Shown here: piece by piece, positions 1 through 7,259 of the stretch
Position numbering within the stretch: position 1 is the first letter of the stretch
Layout of the letters: each line of letters starts with the position of its first letter
Assembly (NCBI GenBank): GCA_000697335.1
Contig: JNEM01000167.1
Location: forward strand, 1-11,304
Origin: Conidiobolus incongruus B7586
Taxonomy: Eukaryota > Entomophthoromycota > Entomophthoromycetes > Entomophthorales > Conidiobolaceae
Direction: 5' to 3'
Length of the DNA: 11,304 nt
The notes under the pieces: model-generated
Seen by the model: the letters and a program-made list of their open reading frames with translations, nothing else
Told to the model about the DNA's origin: nothing
Database searches by the model: none
Translations under genes and position numbers: made by a program

Positions 1-1349
1 AATAATATTAAATTTTATATATTCTCAGATTTTTAAGTATTTAAAAAATATTTTGTTATAGTTAATATTAATATAAATTTAAATATCTATCAGAAAAAAA
101 TATATTATTAGAATAAATTTCTAATTTCCAAAATCGACATTAATATTGATATAAAAAGATTAATAAAATATATGATAATATCTATTATTTTCCTATCTAT
201 TTATTGCATATACAATTATCACTTATAATAATTTACCCAAAATTTATCCTTTATCCTATTTTCCATTAAATTAATAAATTCTTATCTTAATATATAAAGA
301 CAATTATGTTATTTAAAGTAAATAACTTTAAAAATAATCTGTAAACTATATCCTGATCTTACAAGTCATTTGCATTTAAGTTTAATATAATTATCTTAAT
401 TTGCAACACCAGGATAATATAATATTTTATCAATTTGAAAAAAAAATCTTGAAATATCATATAAGCAAATAATGCAAATTTCAAAGTAATTAAGATTAAT
501 TAATTTAATCAAATTCAATAAATAACTGAATCAGATAAAATAGAAAAATATATAATTGAGAGTTAAATATTATATATATCAATAGTTAAAAACTTAAATT
601 ATAAAATGACAAAATTTAATAAAGGTTAATATCATATCAATGAATTGAATATAAAAATATTTTGAATAAAAATATTAATTTATTAATTTTATCTAATATT
701 TTATCCATGATCTTATTAACTATAATTTTTTTTTCAAAATTATTCATAAAACAGAGGGGTAATTTTAAGTATATTAATTAAATTTATGATAAAATCTATA
801 GGAATAATAATCTAAAGAACTTGTTATTTATCATCCAATTTCGCTTGTTCCTCAATTTCTAATCTTTGTTGATTGATTTAATTGGTTCCACCTTCAAGTT
901 CGATCAATTATAAATTATAAATTGATAAAATATTTTTAATCCTATATCAAATTATATATAATATTTATTTTGATTTTAAAAATAGATAATTATATAATAT
1001 TCAGAATATTAAAAATCACTATATATTTAATTATAGCTTAATAGTATTCAATGCATTTACCTATTTTCATTCTATTAAAATAATATAATATATTGATAAG
1101 TATATAGGTGAGAGAAAAAATTCTATATTGGGATACTACCTAAAATAATTAAGGATTAATTTTTTGAGGATATAAAAAAATTTATTTTACATAATAGCAT
1201 AAATTTTGTTAACTATAAAATTTATAATTTATTTAATTTTTTGGTGGATTTTAAGCAATATAATAGTAATTATTATTTAGTTTATTTTATTTAATCAATT
1301 ATATTTATTCTTTTTATTATTGGAACTTATGTTAATATAGTTTCATTAA
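1..1349. other. AT-rich spacer
   Basis: Apart from the scrap near 824-907 I see only low-complexity A/T runs and no long frame, RNA gene or element ends. No frame from an earlier gene runs into the left edge. Confidence 0.6.
824..907 (-). other. Short coding-like scrap
   Basis: On the minus strand 27 codons contain one stop (878-880). The 17 codons after it read INQQRLEIEEQAKLDDK, a charged, helix-like peptide, before TAA at 824-826. Local G+C is above the surroundings. It is too short to name and could be chance or a remnant exon. Confidence 0.15.
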
Positions 1350-1702
1350 CAATGTGTACCTTAAAAGTAACTAAGCCAGAGTTTTAAAATATTAACCCCC
1401 CCCCCAAATTGATTAATCCCAAGCAATCAATAATGGAAAAGCTAAACAAATACACCACTTGACAGTATCAGATACTCAAGTGCTAGCAAGACGTTCAGTT
1501 TAATATTTTGCCAAAGTAATCTCAATTAATAGAACGGGAATTAGATACCAATCGCAAATTAAGAAGTTGAGCAAAATAGTGAAATCCATCAATATGGAAC
1601 ATCTAGAAAAATCAAAGACCCTTAAAGTATTTTGAGTAATTGAATTTGGTGGTACGAGTTGGGTGGAAATAATTGAAGATAAATAAAAAAAGATCAGATG
1701 AA
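1350..1702. other. G+C-raised block after the 3' end of copy A, origin unknown
   Basis: Hand count over 1441-1680 gives about 33% G+C against about 13% at 1201-1260, so this block resembles coding DNA more than spacer. On the plus strand one frame runs from 1504 to 1683 with a single stop (1633-1635) and includes NMEHLEKSKTLKVF and VIEFGGTSWVEIIEDK. In another frame 1413-1496 includes AKQIHHLTVSDTQVLARRSV. I recognise no family. It may be the remnant of a plus-strand gene converging on the receptor, or the receptor's long 3' untranslated region: the nearest minus-strand AATAAA is at 1304-1309, which would make the UTR about 400 nt. Open runs of this length are not rare by chance at this base composition; the G+C step is the stronger evidence. 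Confidence 0.35.
1396..1405. repeat. C10 homopolymer
   Basis: Ten consecutive C bases in DNA that is elsewhere mostly A and T. It lies near the left edge of the G+C-raised block that ends at the receptor stop codon. Confidence 0.9.
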
Positions 1703-2683
1703 TCAAGTGTGGATTGTATTCAAGTTAAAATTTGAAGTATGGCCACTGCTATCATCACCAAATCGAGAATTGATACATGATAAGCGTTTAAGGCCAAGAG
1801 TGTCGAATACTTCTTTGATTAGCGATGGTCTCATATGGAGTACTATAATTGTATTGAGACAGAGGTTGAGCATAAGGCAAGAAGCTGAAATGCAGTCAAT
1901 GAGTGGTGTTAAAAACTTATTATCCACCAAACTAATAATCACGAGAATGCAGTAGGGTCCATTATTCAAACAGCACACGAGTACAATAATCATCGATTTT
2001 GCAATTGTCGATCGTACATTCCTTTTGACAACCTCGTGCTTCATACCTAATTCCAACTGATCTCGCCTGCTTTCGCCAGCACGTTTGAGAGCGATTTGAA
2101 TATAACCAGCGAAAACTACTGACATTGATATCAACGCCGACAATAAAGTTATCAACGAACATATTTTACCTCCTGTAGTTGATACATTGAACATACAATA
2201 CATAGAAGCTGGTAAAATGGTAAATCCATCGTGAAACCAACCAATTAATATCACAGTTAAATTTAAACTTATCATTAAACCCAACAATATCCAATAATAT
2301 ATCTCTTTAATCGTCCTTTTATATACTATTAATAAACATCTCTCGTACGCAATTAATCCTACTAAGTTGATGGATGTTATGAATCCTATTAAACATATTG
2401 TAGCTGCTAAATTGCACGACCATCTATAAGATAAATTATATTGAAAGTTGATCATATTAAAGAAACAATTTAATCCTGATTCAACACAAGATATCATATC
2501 GAATACTAGGGTAAAAGCTATAAGTTTTAAGTCTATATTCATTCGTGCCCATTGTCGTTTAAGTAATACTCGAAAAACTAGTAAAGCTAATATAAACCCA
2601 GGGATCGCTAGTGTGAGTCCCACAGAGTCTAAGATATAATTATAAGGGTATGCAGCATCCCGTACTTGTTTATAATCGAACAT
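1703..2683 (-). CDS. Class A (rhodopsin-like) G protein-coupled receptor, copy A
   Basis: A single uninterrupted 326-residue frame that is predicted to lie in the plasma membrane and pass an extracellular signal to a heterotrimeric G protein. Hydrophobic segments lie at about residues 17-41, 51-76, 90-120, 128-149, 174-199, 226-252 and 257-285. Class A landmarks are visible: Asp62 in TM2 (D2.50), Cys90 exactly 25 residues before Arg115 (C3.25 to R3.50), Cys163 in loop 2 as the likely disulfide partner, Tyr194 near the end of TM5, and Pro243-Tyr244 in TM6. The DRY motif reads E-R-C (114-116) and the NPxxY position reads N-T-I-I-V (277-281). TM7 has no Lys, so it is not a retinal-binding opsin. 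Asn83-Leu-Ser and Asn166-Val-Ser are possible glycosylation sites in loops 1 and 2. Loop 3 (about 199-226) is rich in Lys and Arg. The ATG at 2683 aligns with the start of copy B and has A at -3. The ligand is unknown. Confidence 0.9.
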   Translation of the reverse strand: MFDYKQVRDAAYPYNYILDSVGLTLAIPGFILALLVFRVLLKRQWARMNIDLKLIAFTLVFDMISCVESGLNCFFNMINFQYNLSYRWSCNLAATICLIGFITSINLVGLIAYERCLLIVYKRTIKEIYYWILLGLMISLNLTVILIGWFHDGFTILPASMYCMFNVSTTGGKICSLITLLSALISMSVVFAGYIQIALKRAGESRRDQLELGMKHEVVKRNVRSTIAKSMIIVLVCCLNNGPYCILVIISLVDNKFLTPLIDCISASCLMLNLCLNTIIVLHMRPSLIKEVFDTLGLKRLSCINSRFGDDSSGHTSNFNLNTIHT

Positions 2684-2685
2684 AA

Positions 2686-2712
2686 TTATAAAACAAATTT
2701 TAAATATGTCAT
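2686..2712 (-). other. Short upstream ORF in the putative leader of copy A
   Basis: On the minus strand an ATG at 2712 opens eight codons (MTYLKFVL) and stops with TAA at 2686, two bases before the receptor ATG. It would affect translation only if transcription starts upstream of 2712, which the TATA box at 2743-2750 makes borderline. Confidence 0.3.
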
Positions 2713-2742
2713 CCTTTTAACAACAATCAAGAAGTTTGACCC

Positions 2743-2750
2743 TTTATATA
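2743..2750 (-). promoter_or_regulatory. TATA box of receptor copy A
   Basis: On the minus strand the sequence reads TATATAAA, matching the TATAWAWR consensus, and ends 60 bp before the ATG at 2683. It sits in CACTTATATAAAGG, and copy B has a nearly identical core at nearly the same distance. Chance TATA matches are common in DNA this AT-rich; the shared flank and spacing are what support the call. Confidence 0.55.
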
Positions 2751-2761
2751 AGTGTTTAAAA

Positions 2762-2778
2762 AATAGTGTTACACTATT
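2762..2778. promoter_or_regulatory. 17-bp inverted repeat just upstream of the copy A TATA box
   Basis: AATAGTGT and ACACTATT are perfect 8-bp arms around a single T. The element lies 12 bp from the TATA box, and a further AGTGTT (the reverse of the CACT next to the TATA box) follows at 2751-2756. Its symmetry and position suit a dimeric activator or repressor site. No equivalent palindrome is seen in front of copy B, although the CACTA core recurs there. Confidence 0.35.
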
Positions 2779-4093
2779 AATTAAAGTTTCATATTAATTG
2801 AGATCAATTTTTGAGTATGAATTTAAGTTATGATAATTAATTCCAAAAATTTAAAAAAGAAACTATTATGATATAAAAATTAATCTAAAAAAATATTATT
2901 TTAAATCTTTTTTGATACAATAAAAGGTATAAGAGTTTATATATATATATATAAATATATTATATAATATTAATAACTCTATAATAGATTTTTTATCAAT
3001 TATAATCATATATTTTCATCTTTTACGGCGAAATTAGTTCCTAATATTTCCTCTAAATTTAATATTTTACCTAATAAAATTAAATTTAGATAAAAAAATC
3101 AAATCAAATGATTTGATTGGTAAAGGTTAAATACGCTTGGATAATTCAAATATTAAATTAAAAAAGATTATAGTTATGAAAGGATATTTCTTTGTGCTTT
3201 AAAAATATTTGAATTATAGATTTTAAAATTAATAGGATATTTAATTTAACACCACATTTAAGGTTATAATTTTAAATTATTAAGAATGTAATACCAATTA
3301 TAAGTGGTTTGTATTGATCGAATGACGACCAAAATTTTGAAACATAAAATTAATTAAAATAATTTGTTTATTAATCGGTTTTTAATGCCAAAATATTTTA
3401 TATAAATAAACCAATTACTAAATAAAAAAATCAAGTTTTTAAAGCAATAATAATATTGTTTTTTGAAATATTTACAAATATTCTAAATTTTAATATTAAT
3501 TAGTTATAGATCATCCGAAGTGAAATAGTTTAAAATTATTGTTATTATTATTATTATAATTAATAAATTTTAATCATCTTATAATATTTAAAAAATATTT
3601 GCAATGATTAAATTAATTGATAATTTTGATTTTTATAATTTATTTTTAACTCAGTAATTTGTATAAAATTCTAGTAACCTAAAGAATATAATTTAAATGG
3701 TTGGAAAAGGTATATGATACAAGAGAATAATAATAATAATTAAGTTATAGATTCAATATATAACTAAATTGAAATTATGAAAATTATATAATAATATATG
3801 ATTGGTGAATTATTATATTCAAAGAATTTCACTGTGAGATCTCAAAAAATATCAAGTGCTACAATAGTATAAAAATATGAATTTAAAATCGCTGGGAAAT
3901 ATCGTTTTTAAACCATTAAATGTAGTTAATATTCGATATTATCGTCGATCCTATCGATATTTTTATTATAATATCATTAATTAATATCAGATTCATAGGT
4001 TTATATGACTATACCATATCATATCAGTTATATTGCAACATTCTTCTATTAAATTAATTATCTATAATAAAAATTAATTTTATTATCAATTAA
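2779..4093. other. AT-rich spacer, upstream of copy A
   Basis: No gene is seen. It contains a (TA)8 tract, an AATCAAAT-G-ATTTGATT inverted repeat at 3102-3118, and a local cluster of CG dinucleotides at about 3888-3956. That cluster lies inside a 35-codon plus-strand ORF (3877-3984) whose peptide has an Arg/Tyr-rich run (RYYRRSYRYFYY). That ORF is too short to call a gene. Confidence 0.55.
2938..2953. repeat. (TA)8 microsatellite
   Basis: Eight uninterrupted TA units in the spacer upstream of copy A. Confidence 0.9.
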
Positions 4094-4325
4094 ATAGTTA
4101 AAATAAGGAATTTCCATTTTGGGAGTTATCAAGCGGATATCATGCCAACTCACATTCTTAGCATTATTATTATGACATCAAAAAGAATAATTGTTGGAGT
4201 TTGTGAAAAATAAATATTGAGTTAATTGAAAGTACATCAATAGATCAATTTGGATTAGATAGTATCTGTGGATAACTATTCCACAATCATTGATTATAAT
4301 TGATATCTACGATCATTTTTTATAA
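4094..4325 (+). pseudogene. Decayed phosphopantetheine adenylyltransferase-like fragment
   Basis: An intact enzyme of this family turns 4'-phosphopantetheine and ATP into dephospho-CoA in coenzyme A synthesis. Frame 4094-4210 includes NFHFGSYQADIMPTHILS and then MTSKRIIVGVCEK. These recall the family's G-G-T-F-D-x-x-H-x-G-H-x-x-L-L start and the following T-S-K-R-[LI]-I-V-G-V strand. After a frame change, 4263-4322 gives YLWITIPQSLIIIDIYDHF, like the downstream F-L-x-x-x-x-P-x-L ... I-x-D-P-F-G-P segment. Order and strand agree with the family and spacing is roughly right, a few residues short. The fragment is dead: the H-x-G-H position reads M-P-T-H, TAA lies at 4211-4213, TAG at 4260-4262 precedes the second piece, and the N-terminal and C-terminal parts are not found. 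G+C is about 26%, above the spacer. The match is from memory of the family and the pieces are short. Confidence 0.5.
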
Positions 4326-4382
4326 ATTAATATAAATTAATTAATTATTACATTTTGAATATTGACAACTAGCATATACTAA

Positions 4383-4499
4383 ATTAAAAAAAGGTTAGAA
4401 CTAATTAATTTTAGGAAAATTACTATATTTGCTAAAGGAATTTGTATTATTTTGAAAGCAAACTATGATTTATTAACGGCCAAATATCCATTTGCTCAA
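4383..4499 (+). other. Coding-like stretch after the adenylyltransferase remnant, unidentified
   Basis: Thirty-nine open codons with mixed composition, including NFRKITIFAKGICIILKAN and YDLLTAKYPFAQ, ending in TGA at 4500-4502. It follows the adenylyltransferase remnant on the same strand but does not resemble the later part of that enzyme as I know it. The opposite strand also gives plausible peptides here, so strand and coding status are unsettled. Confidence 0.15.
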
Positions 4500-4696
4500 T
4501 GACATAATAATCTCCTCAATTCATATTGCATAACATGGATTTGAAATAGCATAAACTGTAACAAATAGAAACTAAAAATAAATCAAATAAAATTTTACTA
4601 ACTGTCCTTTCAAGTTGTCAATCTTATTAATTTTAATTTACTTTTAAAGATTAGTAATTGCATGAGATATTTGAAAATTGATTTTAATATTATTGT

Positions 4697-4718
4697 TCTC
4701 AATAAATATTTATTGAGA
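4697..4718. repeat. 22-bp perfect palindrome
   Basis: TCTCAATAAAT is followed directly by its reverse complement. Short AT palindromes arise easily here, but the G/C-containing ends make this one less trivial. No function is apparent. Confidence 0.6.
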
Positions 4719-4885
4719 TTTAATTATTAAAAAGTAGTTAAAAATATAATAAATTAAAATTTTAAATAGACTCAATTGTATTATTTTTTATAGAACATTT
4801 TTTTATTCATGAAAATAGATTTTTTATTTAAAATATATTATATTAATCGATAGCATTTTATATATTGAAACCCTTAATAAATGTC

Positions 4886-4903
4886 ATATATATATATATA
4901 TAT
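4886..4903. repeat. (AT)9 microsatellite
   Basis: Nine uninterrupted AT units, bounded by GTC and GTA. Confidence 0.9.
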
Positions 4904-5099
4904 GTATTTTCAAAATTTCCAAAAACATAAAATTGTTTCAAATTCTATGGAGACAATGTGTCAAATTATAGAAAAGTTATAATGATCTTAATCATGAATT
5001 TGTTATTAAATTCTAATATCAGAAAAAAAGCGAAAATTTTTTTAAATATAATAATTTACTTTGAATTCTAATTTTTTTAATATTAAAATAATTTAATAC

Positions 5100-5117
5100 A
5101 TATATATATATATATAT
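5100..5117. repeat. (AT)9 microsatellite
   Basis: Nine uninterrupted AT units, about 100 bp left of the G+C-raised block at 5220. Confidence 0.9.
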
Positions 5118-5219
5118 TAAATTGATATTATACTTTTATAAAAAATTAGGTGATAAAATTTTCGGGTTATTTCATTTTATTTATTTTGAAAATTGAAAAA
5201 TAAAAACTTTACAAAGTTA

Positions 5220-5555
5220 GTCAAGTTAAATCAAGTTATACTATTACAAAATCCACAGTAATCAACCCACTCAAAAAGTATACAGAATATTTTAATGCAA
5301 GAGACCTAAATTTTAGCACGGAGTGATCTTTCAATTGTTTATCAATATTTACTGTTAGTTTTGAGAAAAATGCTTTAATTTTGCATCTATTTTTTGACAT
5401 TTTTTGGAAATTCCAATTATATCTCCAATTTTAGTAACGGTGGATGAAAATATTGTAAATTGATTGGGTATTATTAATAAGATGATACATATTCTCCAAT
5501 GAGGAGAAAGTAACTGTTAATGAAATAATTGGAATGGATATGTTTAAAGTAATCT
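5220..5555. other. G+C-raised block in the inter-receptor spacer, possible gene remnant
   Basis: Hand count over 5221-5520 gives about 27% G+C against 7% at 5041-5100. On the minus strand one frame runs from 5553 down to 5239, about 105 codons with a single stop (5431-5433), and matches the borders of the G+C rise. Its downstream part from the ATG at 5400 is 54 codons and ends in a hydrophobic segment (YFLSGLITVDFVIV). The plus strand also has plausible runs such as EKVTVNEIIGMDMFKVI, so the strand is uncertain. I recognise no family. Frames this open can occur by chance at this composition. A hairpin TTCTCC-AATGA-GGAGAA lies at 5492-5508. Confidence 0.25.
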
Positions 5556-7048
5556 AGAATCATAAATATTATAATATTATACTATTATACTATAGATTGA
5601 TAATATATATTATTACATTTTTAACACTTGTTAACCAATTATTTTAATCTCAAATTCCGTAAGAACATTAGATAGAATAAGCAATTCAACTACATAGTTC
5701 TAAATAACTTAATATAGAATATATATTATTAGAATTTCATCAAGTAAAATAAAATATTGAATAAATATAATTTTGAGTATAATTATCAGTTATATCCAAT
5801 TTAAACAACTAAACATATTCATATAACTTCATATAAGTAAATAATTTAATATCTTTAATCAGTTCAAATTAAATAACTAAAGTTTAACATGACTAATTTT
5901 TGATCAAATTCTTGAAACCTCATTAAAATATAATTGGAATATTGAGGAAATACTGATAATATAGTAGTTGGGAAAATATCTCGTATAATAATTTTAACAT
6001 AAATTATGAGGTTTATACTAATCACCAAATAAAATTTTTGACTAAATCAACTTATTCATTTTTAAATTTATTAATTAATTAATTACAAATATAGATTATT
6101 TAAAATCCTAATACTTTATTATTAATCAATTTCAACTATAATTAAGTTTCAAATAATTAATGAATAAATACCCGATTCAAAAAGACTATTAGAAAAAAAC
6201 ATTTAAAAATTTGATTATTATACATTGTATTATATATTTTTTTCCAATATTAATAAATATATAAAACAATATAATATATCATACATTTTTCTTCTGATTT
6301 AATAATGCATAATAATATCAATAAAGAATCCATGATTAATTTAATACACACAATAATATGTATATATAATACTATAATAAGTAATTCAAAAAGTTAATAT
6401 TAAAATTTCTTTTGATTCAATTTTATTAATTTTACATACTTTGACAGGGTATTATTTTTATAAGTGGTTTTTGTTTTGTGAATTTATTTAAATATACATT
6501 ATAAACATAAAATTTCATATTGGTTAATAGGGAAATAAAAATTATTTATTCAAGTAATATTAACTATAATAAATTTATATTTAATTCAAAATATTACTAT
6601 AATTAGAATTTAATAATATATATGAAAAATTGATATGAAAAGTTAATATTCCAAATATTGAAATTTCACTTAAAATATTTCAATTGGAGGATTATACGCC
6701 GTGCATTTGAGATCATATAGCATAATATAACTTAAAAAAAACCTCTAGAATTTTTTTTAAACAAAATGTGATATGATTATCAATTTTAACCAATTAAGTG
6801 ATTGAAAATGGTTGAATTATTCCATCAAAAAATAATCTCAAAATATATACATATATCAAATTTGGTCAAATCATAAGAATATATATTGGCGATATATTTA
6901 TATTATAATTATCCTATATACATATAGATTCAATAAATAATTTAACTTCACCATATTAGATAACTTAAGTTAATAAGAATAACTTATTAAGAAATTTAAA
7001 AACTACAAGATATTTTAAAAAAAAATTTTTTAAAATTTTCTCATCATT
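5556..7048. other. AT-rich spacer, upstream of copy B
   Basis: Long A/T-dominated sequence with no frame or structure I can support. Pure A and T runs become frequent toward 7016-7110, just ahead of the copy B promoter. Confidence 0.6.
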
Positions 7049-7077
7049 ATCCACTAAAAATTAATTTTAATCCACTA
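7049..7077. promoter_or_regulatory. Paired ATCCACTA direct repeat upstream of copy B
   Basis: ATCCACTA occurs at 7049-7056 and 7070-7077, start to start 21 bp, or two helical turns. The pair lies about 110-140 bp upstream of the TATA box. The CACTA core also appears at the copy B TATA box and inside the copy A promoter palindrome. Candidate activator sites only. Confidence 0.25.
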
Positions 7078-7187
7078 TAGAATTAATAAAAAAAATTTTT
7101 TTTTAATAATGGATTTTAAAGGTATTACAATATTCAATCAAGTTGAATAAAAGGGAATTAATAATTTGTAAAACATTCTTATTTCAC

Positions 7188-7195
7188 TATATAAA
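7188..7195 (+). promoter_or_regulatory. TATA box of receptor copy B
   Basis: TATATAAA preceded by CAC, ending 65 bp before the ATG at 7260. The surrounding CACTATATAAA resembles CACTTATATAAA of copy A. A start site about 30 bp downstream would give a leader of about 40 nt. Confidence 0.55.
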
Positions 7196-7233
7196 TACTT
7201 GAGTTATGTACTTTTGAATTCATATTTGATTCC

Positions 7234-7239
7234 ATGTAG
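7234..7239 (+). other. Start-stop element (ATGTAG) in the putative leader of copy B
   Basis: ATG is followed at once by TAG, 21 bases before the receptor ATG and about 40 bases past the TATA box, so probably within the mRNA leader. Minimal upstream ORFs of this kind are known to hold ribosomes and reduce downstream initiation. Another tiny ORF (ATG at 7206, stop at 7215-7217) is probably upstream of the transcription start. Confidence 0.3.
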
Positions 7240-7259
7240 ATCTTTTGATCATTAAAAAT

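Noticed and set aside
884-910. tRNA-like B box (AGTTCGATCAA)
   Set aside because: It departs from GGTTCGANTCC, and no matching acceptor, D or anticodon arms can be folded around it.
1636-1683. Merlin/IS1016-type transposase scrap suggested by GGTSWVEIIEDK
   Set aside because: The G-G ... V-E-I-x-E pattern loosely recalls the V-E-I-D-E motif of that family, but the catalytic Asp is not there, the piece is 16 codons long, and no terminal inverted repeats were found.
1500-1706. 68-codon minus-strand frame after copy A
   Set aside because: It begins with TTG overlapping the receptor stop, lacks a suitable ATG at its start, and its Leu/Ile/Phe-rich peptide looks like the reverse of the more plausible plus-strand reading.
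1698-1955. Plus-strand frame over the end of copy A
   Set aside because: A shadow of the receptor gene on the other strand; the same holds for frames at 1962-2162, 2448-2639, 7304-7495, 7714-7929 and 7883-8128.
7245-7259. TTG start five codons upstream of the copy B ATG
   Set aside because: The ATG at 7260 aligns exactly with the start of copy A; the TTG-led extension has no counterpart and lies in the putative leader.
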